From Chitinophagales bacterium (GTDB taxonomy: Bacteria > Bacteroidota > Bacteroidia > Chitinophagales > Saprospiraceae), in assembly GCA_013297575.1 (NCBI GenBank), contig JAAFHO010000087.1:1-13183 (forward strand): a DNA stretch of 13,183 nt. Direction: 5' to 3'. The position numbers and the translations under genes were made by a program. Positions 6,443-13,183 of the stretch are shown in pieces. Numbering within the stretch: the first letter of the stretch is position 1; each line of letters opens with the position of its first letter. The notes beneath the pieces are model-generated. The model was not told the origin of the DNA. It was given only the letters and a program-made list of their open reading frames with translations, and did not search any database.

Positions 6443-7652
6443 AATCTTCATAACCGGTACTCCAAGCCACCCGAATTTGGTCCAAATCAATTTTTTCCAT
6501 TTTTTTGAGTACGGTGCTTTGAATGGAATAAATACCTCTGAAGAGCGTAATCCCTGTTTCTGGATCGTATAGCGCCTCTTGATTTCCTTCGTTAAATAGG
6601 GTCATTAATTCACCATCCATAAACCTTAAGCCAAGGATACTTTTGGGTGCTAAGCCGCCAAAACTACGGCGCGCATTTTGATCTTTTATCTCAAAATCGA
6701 GCAAAAGTTTGCCATTACCGCCATCTGAAGCCAAAGCCGCCTTACAGATAATATGTGCTTGCCCCTCGGGTAGTACCTTTTTCATCATTGAATTGGTAAA
6801 CCGAAGCAGTTCTACTTTTTTTGTTTCTTTATAGATCGCACCAGAAAATTCGTCCTTTCGCTCCAATGCCATTGCGCAGGGGATCGCAGGAGGGTTGAGC
6901 ATAACATCTTTTGCGGGGTCGTATTGGGCTGGTTGGGGTTTTTCTGGTTGTTTTTCTTTAGGTTTTAATTTTTTTCGCAGTTGACTAAGTCGGTTGCCCG
7001 ACTGCCTTGAACTATCCACTTCCATAGAGTCAATGGTGGTGGTTTTGGTATCTTCTATTACAGGATCTACTGCTACTACTACTGGTGACAAAGTGGCTGG
7101 TGGTTCGGGGGATTGGTGCATGGATGTGTATTTTTTATCTAAATCCAGCCATTTTTTGAATAGTTTGGGCATGTTTTTGCGGCGCGTGGGAGCGTCCATT
7201 GCCATACCTGCCTCTAATTGGCCCCGCAATGTTTCTGCTTGTGCCAATAGGTTTTTTGCGTCTTTTCCTTTTTTTAGCGCTGTTTTTACCCTTTTATTCA
7301 GCACCTTGATACTATCTTTGGATGCTGTTGTATCGACTTTAAGCAGATCTAATGCAGATGCCAAGGTAGTGTACCGCTCGGATGAGGAACGAAAATCGGC
7401 ATCGCACAATGCAATGCGTTCATTTGTTTTTTCAAAAAGTACTTGTAATACGCCCGCAACCTGCCAATTGGTCAAACTGTCTTTATTGCTTGGAAGTATT
7501 TTCCACGCAAATGCATTTTGGGTAAAAAACAGGGAATCTTGCAGGGTATGTGGGATAGAATCTTGCGATTGTAATAAATAGGGGATGAATAGCAGAAGTG
7601 CAATCCACACTTTTTTAAAAAAATTGGGTACAATATGAAACGTTTTAATCAT
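6390..7652 (-). CDS. Exported protein of unknown function, possible coiled coil and Pro-rich linker
   Basis: I do not recognise the family of this 420-residue protein. The N-terminus has a basic stretch, then a hydrophobic core (WIALLLFIPYLL, 16-27) ending in QSQ, which is typical of a signal peptide cut near residue 30. Residues about 65-175 are charged and mostly helical, with Lys/Leu-rich segments that could form a short coiled coil. About 182-250 is a low-complexity Pro/Thr/Lys linker. About 250-412 looks like a folded, beta-rich domain (LLLDFEIKD, GLRFMDGELMTLF, GITLFRGIYSIQ). It probably acts in the periplasm or cell envelope. The gene overlaps or immediately precedes murB on the same strand, hinting at co-expression with wall synthesis but not proving a role there. 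It has its own promoter in the divergent space before the prolyl oligopeptidase. Confidence 0.8.
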   Translation of the reverse strand: MIKTFHIVPNFFKKVWIALLLFIPYLLQSQDSIPHTLQDSLFFTQNAFAWKILPSNKDSLTNWQVAGVLQVLFEKTNERIALCDADFRSSSERYTTLASALDLLKVDTTASKDSIKVLNKRVKTALKKGKDAKNLLAQAETLRGQLEAGMAMDAPTRRKNMPKLFKKWLDLDKKYTSMHQSPEPPATLSPVVVAVDPVIEDTKTTTIDSMEVDSSRQSGNRLSQLRKKLKPKEKQPEKPQPAQYDPAKDVMLNPPAIPCAMALERKDEFSGAIYKETKKVELLRFTNSMMKKVLPEGQAHIICKAALASDGGNGKLLLDFEIKDQNARRSFGGLAPKSILGLRFMDGELMTLFNEGNQEALYDPETGITLFRGIYSIQSTVLKKMEKIDLDQIRVAWSTGYEDYGVHHVGLFQNLSTCIK

Positions 7653-7670
7653 CTTCGCGTTTTAAAGCCA

Positions 7671-7678
7671 CAAAATTA
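7671..7678 (-). promoter_or_regulatory. -7 promoter element of the exported-protein/murB pair
   Basis: On the minus strand TAATTTTG matches TAnnTTTG and lies 18 bases before the ATG at 7652. A GTTG at 7699-7696, about 17 bases further upstream, is a weak -33 candidate. Confidence 0.55.
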
Positions 7679-7784
7679 CTGCTTTTTTGGTTAAACAACG
7701 TGAAAACAATGAAGTACTGCTTGTGACGAATTACTTTTCACTTTAAATAGACATTATAAAGCATTACGACCCTAATTCCGTATA

Positions 7785-9953
7785 ATGCCTAAATATCAAA
7801 ATGCAATGTTAAAAAAATTACTTTTATACCTACCATGTGCGCTTGCATTGGTACAATGTGGTGCACCACAAACAAATACACCCAATATGGAATTTAAGCA
7901 AATCCCCGTGACATACCCATTTTCGAAACGCGATACTGCTGTTACAGACGCTTATTTTGGCACCACAGTAAAAGACCCATATCGTTGGTTAGAAGATGAC
8001 CAAAGTGCGGAAACCAAAGATTGGGTTCAAAAACAAAATATTGTAACCAATGGCTATTTGAGCCAAATTCCGTACCGAGCGAAAATTGGTAAAAGACTTG
8101 CAGAAATCTGGAATTTTGAAAAATTTGGTACGCCTTTCAAAAAAGCCGACCGCTATTATTTTTTCAAAAACGATGGACTTCAAAACCAAAGCGTACTGTA
8201 TATGCAGGAAAATTTGAATAGCCAACCCTTGTCTGTCCTCGACCCTAATCTATTTAGCAAAGATGGAACGGCATCTTTACAAGAGTTTGGTTTTTCAAAA
8301 GATGGCCGCTATTTGGCTTACGGTATCAGCGAAGGTGGCTCCGATTGGCGCACGATCAAGGTGAAAGATATGGCTACCACCGAAACACTGCCAGATGAGG
8401 TAAAATTTGCCAAGTTTACTGCTATTGCTTGGCACGGCGATGGTTTCTATTATTCTCGTTATCCAACGCCACAAAAAGGCGACGAACTAAAAGCGGCGAA
8501 TGAAAATTGCTCGATATATTTCCACCAATTAGGAACTAACCAAGAACAAGACCTTTTGATCCATAAAGACCCTGCGCACCCAAAGTATTATTTCAATTTG
8601 GGTACTACCGATGACCAACGTTTTGCTTATTTAATTTCCAGTGAAAGTACCAGCGGTAATACATTAGCCATCAAAAATTTAGATAAAAAAGAAACAGGGT
8701 TTAAGCAAGTTGTGGCAGGATTTGACCATGATTTTAATGTTTTGGACAACTTAGGTGACTCGCTTTTAGTACTCACCAACCACAAAGCCCCTAATAGTCG
8801 CATCATTTTAATACATGCCGATAAGCCACAAGAGGCTAATTGGGAAACCTTTATTGCTGAGGATAGTAAAGATGTTTTGAGTGCCGCGGTGGTGTGTGGC
8901 GATAAAATATTGGTCAATTATTTGCACAATGCCAGCAGCGCATTGCGGGTTTTTGACCTAAATGGCAAATTTATTAAAGAAATTGCATTGCCCGAATTGG
9001 GCACCATTGGCGCAATTGAAGGCGATCGGAACAGTACACAAGCCTTTTTCTCTTTTCAATCCTTTTTACGGCCTAATACTATTTTTGCGTTAGACATGAA
9101 TACTTTGGAAAAGACAGTTTTCAAAGCGCCCAAACTCGATTTTGATTCGGATGCCTATACTACCGAGCAGGTTTGGTTTCAAAGTAAAGATGGTACACAA
9201 GTGCCCATGTTTATCAGTCGTAAAAAGACTATTGCGATGGATGGCAACAATCCTACCTTATTATATGGATATGGAGGTTTCAACATTTCGGTAACACCGG
9301 GCTTCTCTGCATCGCGGGCCGCATTATTGGAAAATAACGGTATTTATGTGGTAGCCAATATTCGCGGTGGCGGTGAATTTGGTGAAAAATGGCATAAAAA
9401 CGGGACCTTACTTCAAAAACAGAACGTTTTTAACGATTTTATTGCTGCAGGAGAGTATTTAGTTGCCAAAAAATATACTTCTCCGGAGCGTTTGGCCATT
9501 GAAGGTGGTTCCAATGGTGGGCTACTGGTAGGGGCTTGTATGACCCAACGCCCCGATTTATTTGGGGTTTGTTTTCCACGTGTAGGCGTTTTGGATATGT
9601 TGCGTTACCACCGATTTACGATTGGTTATGCATGGGCGGTGGACTATGGCCGAAGCGATAAAGACAAGGAGATGTTTGATTATTTATACGCTTATTCGCC
9701 CCTTCACAACGTAAAAAAGGTAGCCTATCCCGCCACAATGATTACGACTGCCGATCATGACGATCGTGTTGTACCAGCGCATTCGTTCAAGTTTGCTGCT
9801 ACTTTACAGGAAAAACAACAAGGTGATCAACCCGTTTTGATCCGTATTGAAACCAGTGCAGGGCATGGTGCAGGAAAGCCAACCAGTAAGCTATTAGAAG
9901 AAGCCACGGATATGTTGTCATTTATGTTATATCAAATGAAAATCAGCATGTAG
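7785..9953 (+). CDS. Prolyl oligopeptidase family serine peptidase (S9A), probable lipoprotein
   Basis: This 722-residue protein has the two-part S9A architecture. An N-terminal propeller part (about 40-460; VKDPYRWLEDD at 62-72 is the conserved entry motif) is followed by a C-terminal alpha/beta-hydrolase domain. The catalytic triad is Ser576 in GGSNGG, Asp659 in DHDDRVVP and His694 in AGHGAGKPT; Arg661 matches the substrate-carboxylate-binding Arg of the family, and GGGEFGEKWH (528-537) is also conserved. It cleaves short peptides after proline. The N-terminus (LLLYLPCALALVQC) looks like a lipoprotein signal with Cys25 as the acyl site. Gln before the Cys is unusual, so simple export is an alternative. 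A second in-frame ATG at 7806 gives a more typical signal peptide (MLKKLLLYLP) and may be the true start. The gene is divergent from the exported-protein gene; no good promoter match was found upstream. Confidence 0.93.
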   Translation: MPKYQNAMLKKLLLYLPCALALVQCGAPQTNTPNMEFKQIPVTYPFSKRDTAVTDAYFGTTVKDPYRWLEDDQSAETKDWVQKQNIVTNGYLSQIPYRAKIGKRLAEIWNFEKFGTPFKKADRYYFFKNDGLQNQSVLYMQENLNSQPLSVLDPNLFSKDGTASLQEFGFSKDGRYLAYGISEGGSDWRTIKVKDMATTETLPDEVKFAKFTAIAWHGDGFYYSRYPTPQKGDELKAANENCSIYFHQLGTNQEQDLLIHKDPAHPKYYFNLGTTDDQRFAYLISSESTSGNTLAIKNLDKKETGFKQVVAGFDHDFNVLDNLGDSLLVLTNHKAPNSRIILIHADKPQEANWETFIAEDSKDVLSAAVVCGDKILVNYLHNASSALRVFDLNGKFIKEIALPELGTIGAIEGDRNSTQAFFSFQSFLRPNTIFALDMNTLEKTVFKAPKLDFDSDAYTTEQVWFQSKDGTQVPMFISRKKTIAMDGNNPTLLYGYGGFNISVTPGFSASRAALLENNGIYVVANIRGGGEFGEKWHKNGTLLQKQNVFNDFIAAGEYLVAKKYTSPERLAIEGGSNGGLLVGACMTQRPDLFGVCFPRVGVLDMLRYHRFTIGYAWAVDYGRSDKDKEMFDYLYAYSPLHNVKKVAYPATMITTADHDDRVVPAHSFKFAATLQEKQQGDQPVLIRIETSAGHGAGKPTSKLLEEATDMLSFMLYQMKISM

Positions 9954-10029
9954 TGTGTTGTCTCAACCGATAAAGTATGCTATTTATTGTCATGTTTGAG
10001 TTTTCACAATACCGAACCTATTAAAATCA

Positions 10030-10037
10030 TACCTTTG
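10030..10037 (+). promoter_or_regulatory. -7 promoter element of the acyl-CoA dehydrogenase gene
   Basis: TACCTTTG matches TAnnTTTG and ends 96 bases before the ATG at 10134, implying a leader of roughly 90 bases. No TTTG lies at the expected -33 distance; the nearest is too far upstream (9995). Confidence 0.45.
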
Positions 10038-10133
10038 CAGAAAATTACCCAAACAATCGAACTACTCAAATAAAATCTATTCACCACAGGAGTACTTTTT
10101 TATAGAAGTTATCCACTTAACTACGATTAAAAT

Positions 10134-11285
10134 ATGGGGCATAACGTACCCGCTAACGACGAACAATTAGCATTTATCAGGCAAAGTGCCCGTGATTTTG
10201 CGCGCACCCACATACTACCTTATGTGATGGAATGGGATGAATCGCAGCATTTCCCCATTGATCTTTTTCATAAAATGGGCGAATTTGGCTTTTTAGGCGT
10301 ATTGGTGCCAGAGTCCTACCAAGGTGCAGGCTTTGGATACCAAGAGTATATTACGATTATTGAGGAAATCGCCAAGGTCTGTGGCTCCATCGGGCTGAGC
10401 GTTGCTGCCCATAATTCATTGTGTACCAATCATATATTGTCTTTTGGGACAGAAGAGCAAAAGCAAAAATATTTACCATTATTGGCCACTGGTCAATGGA
10501 TTGGTGCTTGGGGACTCACAGAACCCAATACTGGATCTGATGCTGGCCGGATGCAATGTGTTGCCGTAAAAGATGGTGATGACTATATCATCAATGGCAC
10601 AAAATGCTGGATCACGCATGGTATTTCTGGTAATGTGGCCGTAGTGATTGTGCGTACAGGTGAACTACTGGACAGCAAGGGCATGAGTGCCTTTGTGATA
10701 GAGCGCGGAACACCTGGTTTTAAGGCAGGAAAAAAAGAAAATAAATTAGGTATGCGTGCCAGCGAAACCGCTGAAATGATTTTTGAAGATTGCCGCGTGC
10801 ACAAGAGCCAAATGCTCGGAGCAGAAGGCGAAGGATTTATCCAATCTATGAAAATCCTCGATGGTGGCCGTATTTCAATCGCCGCATTGTCGTTGGGCAT
10901 TGCAAAAGGTGCTTATGAGGCCTCCGTAAAATATTCAAAAGAACGCCAGCAATTTGGCAAACCGATTGCCGAATTTCAAGGAATTTCCTTCAAATTGGCC
11001 GATATGGCGACCAAAATAGAAGCAGCAGAACTCCTTACGCGCCAAGCCGGACAACTCAAGGACGCGCACCTCAAATGTACCAAAGAGGCCGCTATGGCCA
11101 AGTATTACGCTTCTGAGGTATCAGTGGAAGTCAGTACTGATGCTGTACAAGTACACGGTGGATATGGCTACACAAAGGATTTTCCAGTAGAAAAATTTTA
11201 CCGCGATGCTAAACTTTGTACGATAGGGGAGGGGACTTCGGAAATTCAGAAATTGGTCATTGCGCGCGAGGTATTGAAGGGATAG
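10134..11285 (+). CDS. Acyl-CoA dehydrogenase (short/branched-chain type)
   Basis: The 383-residue protein is a full-length FAD-dependent acyl-CoA dehydrogenase. It introduces the alpha,beta double bond into an acyl-CoA and passes electrons to electron-transfer flavoprotein. The helical N-domain (about 8-118), the beta middle domain with WGLTEPNTGSDAG (126-138) and WITHG (159-163), and the C-terminal helical domain with QQFGKPI (272-278) and QVHGGYGYTKDFPVEKFYRD (339-358) are all visible. Glu366 in IGEGTSEIQ is at the catalytic-base position used by short-chain and butyryl-CoA dehydrogenases rather than the isovaleryl or long-chain position. Chain-length preference cannot be read reliably; fatty-acid or branched-amino-acid breakdown are both possible. 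No other beta-oxidation gene is adjacent. The start MGHNVPANDEQ is the first ATG and fits the family length. Confidence 0.95.
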   Translation: MGHNVPANDEQLAFIRQSARDFARTHILPYVMEWDESQHFPIDLFHKMGEFGFLGVLVPESYQGAGFGYQEYITIIEEIAKVCGSIGLSVAAHNSLCTNHILSFGTEEQKQKYLPLLATGQWIGAWGLTEPNTGSDAGRMQCVAVKDGDDYIINGTKCWITHGISGNVAVVIVRTGELLDSKGMSAFVIERGTPGFKAGKKENKLGMRASETAEMIFEDCRVHKSQMLGAEGEGFIQSMKILDGGRISIAALSLGIAKGAYEASVKYSKERQQFGKPIAEFQGISFKLADMATKIEAAELLTRQAGQLKDAHLKCTKEAAMAKYYASEVSVEVSTDAVQVHGGYGYTKDFPVEKFYRDAKLCTIGEGTSEIQKLVIAREVLKG

Positions 11286-11320
11286 GGTCGTGAGATGAGA
11301 GCCGCACATCGTCGGTAAGT

Positions 11321-11442
11321 CTTTGGTTCAACTATGTGTAGCGATGAAACAAGAGGATATCGAGGCCATTTTCAAATATTTGAAAAGCACAAGACCAGTG
11401 CGCAATGTGGTGTCAACTGCTATACCACCAGCGGTAAATTGA
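11321..11442 (+). pseudogene. Remnant of the 3' end of a c-type cytochrome gene
   Basis: The frame ending at the TGA at 11440-11442 reads AMKQEDIEAIF, then KYLKSTRPVRNVVSTAIPPA. This resembles the last helix and tail of cytochrome c domains (pattern DEDLKAIFAYLKSxxPVxNxVPxPIPP). Just upstream in a different frame, 11324-11338 reads WFNYV, the usual preceding motif (PMPWFNY-type); joining the two requires skipping the two bases TA, so there is a frameshift. No haem-binding CxxCH, signal or other cytochrome sequence is found between the acyl-CoA dehydrogenase stop and this point, so most of the gene is gone. An ATG at 11344 could in principle express 32 residues, but that would not bind haem. 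The call rests on motif memory rather than an alignment. Confidence 0.55.
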
Positions 11443-11465
11443 TAAAAAATGGTTTGATTTATTAG

Positions 11466-11498
11466 GCCCTATCTGTTTTGCAGGTGGGGCTTTTTTTT
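11466..11498 (+). terminator. Rho-independent terminator
   Basis: A ten-pair stem (GCCCTATCTG with CAGGTGGGGC, two G-T wobbles, loop TTTTG) at 11466-11490 is followed by eight T residues. It lies 24 bases after the stop of the cytochrome remnant and was probably that gene's terminator. It now ends the acyl-CoA dehydrogenase transcript and insulates the genes to the right. Confidence 0.85.
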
Positions 11499-11615
11499 AG
11501 TGTGCCTAGCATGGGCTTGCGTTAAATAAAATCGATGAAGGCGCAGTTTAGTTATGTGTTTATCTTAAAAATATTAGCATATTGTAGATAAAATTACTAA
11601 TTTTAGCAATTTTAT
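11499..11615. other. AT-rich non-coding stretch
   Basis: This is the rest of the 394-base gap between the acyl-CoA dehydrogenase and the trypsin-like protease, after the cytochrome remnant and terminator. It is strongly AT-rich towards its right end. I see no reading frame, RNA gene or convincing repeat in it. Confidence 0.5.
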
Positions 11616-11645
11616 TTTGAGTCGCTAATACTTTCTGTAAATTTG
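11616..11645 (+). promoter_or_regulatory. Promoter of the trypsin-like protease unit
   Basis: TTTG (11616-11619) and TAAATTTG (11638-11645) are separated by 18 bases, close to the Bacteroidota -33/-7 pattern. The -7 element ends 34 bases before the ATG at 11680. Confidence 0.65.
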
Positions 11646-11679
11646 CCATGTTTTTTATCAAAAATATAGTTTTATTATC

Positions 11680-12834
11680 ATGGCACAAGCAAAATCATTC
11701 GGAGCATATATGGTAGATAGATTTTTAAAGTCTGATACAAGTATTGCTCCCGTTTCACATTTCACGGAAACTAGTACTGACATTATTGCGGAAGATTACG
11801 ATCTATTAATAGACATAATAGATGAAAACAAACTGAGCAATTATGAAAAAATTTCTTTTCTGAGCAAAGGCATTAATTTTGAAGAAAACAACGTTACACC
11901 GCACATTATCGAACCAGAAATGGCAATTGAGATGCTCGGAATAGGGTATAAAAGTAATAGAATTCAGGCAGAACCACTTAAAGTGATTCAGGGGATAATT
12001 GATTCAAATAATGCACAAGAAGAATATAATTTATATATTAAACAAGTTGAACGGAATGCAAAAGGAACTTTTTTGGCCTGTGTAGGCAATAATCCGAAAT
12101 TGGAATCTTTTTCTAAGTATAAGGATGAACAAGGTCAACTGATTTCGAAGTATTTCCATTTTCAGAATCAAAAATTTTGCACATCTGCCATAGGAACTGC
12201 TTTTTTGGTTCGGGTGAATGGGAAAAAAGGTTTGGTTGTCACAGCAGCCCATGTATTGGATGTAGAAGCGATTCGTGATGAGATAACTCATAAAGGAAAT
12301 GATAATGATTTACCGCTTTATTTTTATCAAAATTTTTGTATTGGATCTAAAGGCGAGGAACCAGATTTTACAGTATTGCCCAAATTTAAGCATACAAAAA
12401 CTGTTTTTCGAATTGGTGGAGAAAAGAGTGTGGACTTTGATTGGGCAATTATGGAAGTAGAAGTAGTAGGTGGTGCAATATTCCCTGATCCGCTGGTATT
12501 TTCTGATGAAAAAGTTGTACCAATTGGCTCTAATACCTATTGTTTGGGTTACCCATTTGGATTACCCCAAAAATTATCATGGGATGGTTTGGTTTTTGAA
12601 TCTGATAATGTAAAATTCAATTGTAAATTGTTGTCCTATGGAGGTAATAGCGGTTCGCCTGTATTTAATGACAAAAACGAACTGATTGGGATATTGAGAG
12701 GTACAGACAAAGAGATTGATAGCATAAAAAGCAAACGTTTTTTTTACCCTTCGGTATATCTGTTTGCGCGTTATGGCGCGCTATGTCACCCTATAAATAC
12801 AATACAAGAAATTGTATTAAATTATAAATTCTAA
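11680..12834 (+). CDS. Cytoplasmic trypsin-like serine protease with unrecognised N-terminal region
   Basis: The C-terminal part (about 165-375) of this 384-residue protein has a chymotrypsin-fold protease signature. His191 is in VVTAAHVLD, Asp254 in FDWAIMEV, and Ser324 in YGGNSGSPVF, with SAIGTAFLVRV (169-179) as the strand before the His. All three catalytic residues are present, so activity is likely. There is no signal peptide or membrane helix, and no PDZ domain follows, so it is not a standard periplasmic DegP/HtrA. Residues 1-160 are predicted largely helical and acidic, and I recognise no domain there; such regions in cytoplasmic trypsin-like proteins often serve for recruitment. The gene is more AT-rich than its left neighbours (hand-counted 60-base samples of about 25-37% GC against 45-50% in the acyl-CoA dehydrogenase). 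It has its own promoter and a downstream partner gene 14 bases away. An effector role in a conflict system is conjecture. Confidence 0.82.
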   Translation: MAQAKSFGAYMVDRFLKSDTSIAPVSHFTETSTDIIAEDYDLLIDIIDENKLSNYEKISFLSKGINFEENNVTPHIIEPEMAIEMLGIGYKSNRIQAEPLKVIQGIIDSNNAQEEYNLYIKQVERNAKGTFLACVGNNPKLESFSKYKDEQGQLISKYFHFQNQKFCTSAIGTAFLVRVNGKKGLVVTAAHVLDVEAIRDEITHKGNDNDLPLYFYQNFCIGSKGEEPDFTVLPKFKHTKTVFRIGGEKSVDFDWAIMEVEVVGGAIFPDPLVFSDEKVVPIGSNTYCLGYPFGLPQKLSWDGLVFESDNVKFNCKLLSYGGNSGSPVFNDKNELIGILRGTDKEIDSIKSKRFFYPSVYLFARYGALCHPINTIQEIVLNYKF

Positions 12835-12848
12835 ACACAAATTATTTT

Positions 12849-13183
12849 ATGATAAAAAAACATGCAGTTCACGTACATGTAACAAAATGTACTAGTGACA
12901 ATAAATTTAAAGTATTTGTCGTCATTCCAGTAGGCGCGGGTGCTGACATATCTACATCTCAGCCTCCAACAGTAAGCCAACCCGATCACAATGGATTGGT
13001 AAAGATATCTATAAAACTTGACACAAATGCTTCAGCGGCAGATAGTTTTATTGAAAGGTCTTTTTTAGTAGATGCTAATGCTAGATTCATTCAAATAGAT
13101 CTTAATGGGCAAACCTCCTACAGACCTTATATTGGTTGTAATATTGATTTGGATAAATACATAGATGATGGTTTTGATCCTTG
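12849..13183 (+). CDS. Unrecognised beta-rich protein, C-terminus cut by window edge
   Basis: An ATG at 12849, 14 bases after the protease stop, opens a frame that stays open for 111 codons to the window end, so the gene is partial. The start reads MIKKHAVHVHVTKC. Alternating hydrophobic segments (FKVFVVIPVG, LVKISIKLD, RFIQIDLNG, GCNIDLDKY) suggest a chain of beta strands, perhaps a sandwich domain, and there is no signal peptide. I do not recognise a family. The short gap and shared AT-rich composition imply co-transcription with the trypsin-like protease; it could be a partner, a target or a regulator, and nothing in the visible part decides between these. Confidence 0.7.
   Translation, partial: MIKKHAVHVHVTKCTSDNKFKVFVVIPVGAGADISTSQPPTVSQPDHNGLVKISIKLDTNASAADSFIERSFLVDANARFIQIDLNGQTSYRPYIGCNIDLDKYIDDGFDP

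Noticed and set aside
6994..7581. Plus-strand frame of 195 codons opposite the exported-protein gene
   Set aside because: It is Ser/Val/Phe-rich shadow sequence without a recognisable domain, while the minus-strand frame has a signal peptide and promoter.
7732..7739. TACTTTTC as a promoter element for the prolyl oligopeptidase gene
   Set aside because: It lacks the final G of TAnnTTTG and has no -33 partner, so it is too weak to list.
10109..10117. TTATCCACT, one mismatch from a DnaA box
   Set aside because: It is a single site between two ordinary genes, with no cluster of boxes, no AT-rich unwinding element and no dnaA/dnaN nearby; this is not evidence of an origin.
11334..11465. 43-codon frame (MCSDETRGYRGH...) ending directly before the terminator
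   Set aside because: It is out of frame with the cytochrome-like reading that overlaps it and resembles nothing I know. Most likely a chance frame.
1..13183. CRISPR arrays, tRNA or rRNA genes, transposase genes
   Set aside because: Looked for on both strands; no direct-repeat array, cloverleaf, rRNA segment or transposase-like protein was seen.

Overview
The window looks like a chromosomal stretch of a Bacteroidota member, probably near the Saprospiria/Chitinophagia. The evidence is several promoters of the TAnnTTTG (-7) type, a CCDC81-type HU / SPOR membrane protein that is characteristic of this phylum, a large secreted multidomain subtilase, and the absence of obvious Shine-Dalgarno sequences. 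No RNA gene, CRISPR array or insertion sequence was seen.

Left part (1-4076), all on the minus strand and closely spaced (gaps of 22, 70 and 47 bases): a degenerate-Nudix/winged-helix regulator, rlmH, a GbsR/MarR-family regulator, and a large secreted S8 protease whose C-terminus runs off the left edge. They may be one transcription unit read from a promoter at 4119-4151. Divergent from it (4226-5269, plus) is a protein with two predicted HU-like domains, one membrane helix and a C-terminal SPOR domain, which could join DNA to septal peptidoglycan.

Middle (5270-7652): a hairpin-rich intergenic repeat separates two convergent genes. Then, on the minus strand, come murB (peptidoglycan precursor synthesis) and, overlapping or abutting its start, a gene for an exported protein of unknown function. 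Divergent from that are a lipoprotein-type prolyl oligopeptidase (7785-9953) and an acyl-CoA dehydrogenase (10134-11285) with its own promoter.

Right part (11286-13183): directly after the acyl-CoA dehydrogenase lies what I read as the decayed 3' end of a c-type cytochrome gene, followed by a strong intrinsic terminator. Beyond it the base composition becomes visibly more AT-rich. A new promoter drives a two-gene unit: a cytoplasmic trypsin-like serine protease with a long unrecognised N-terminal region, and a truncated, unrecognised, beta-strand-rich protein 14 bases downstream. This pair is the part of the window most likely to belong to an accessory, possibly conflict-related, system; the deciding genes lie outside the window.
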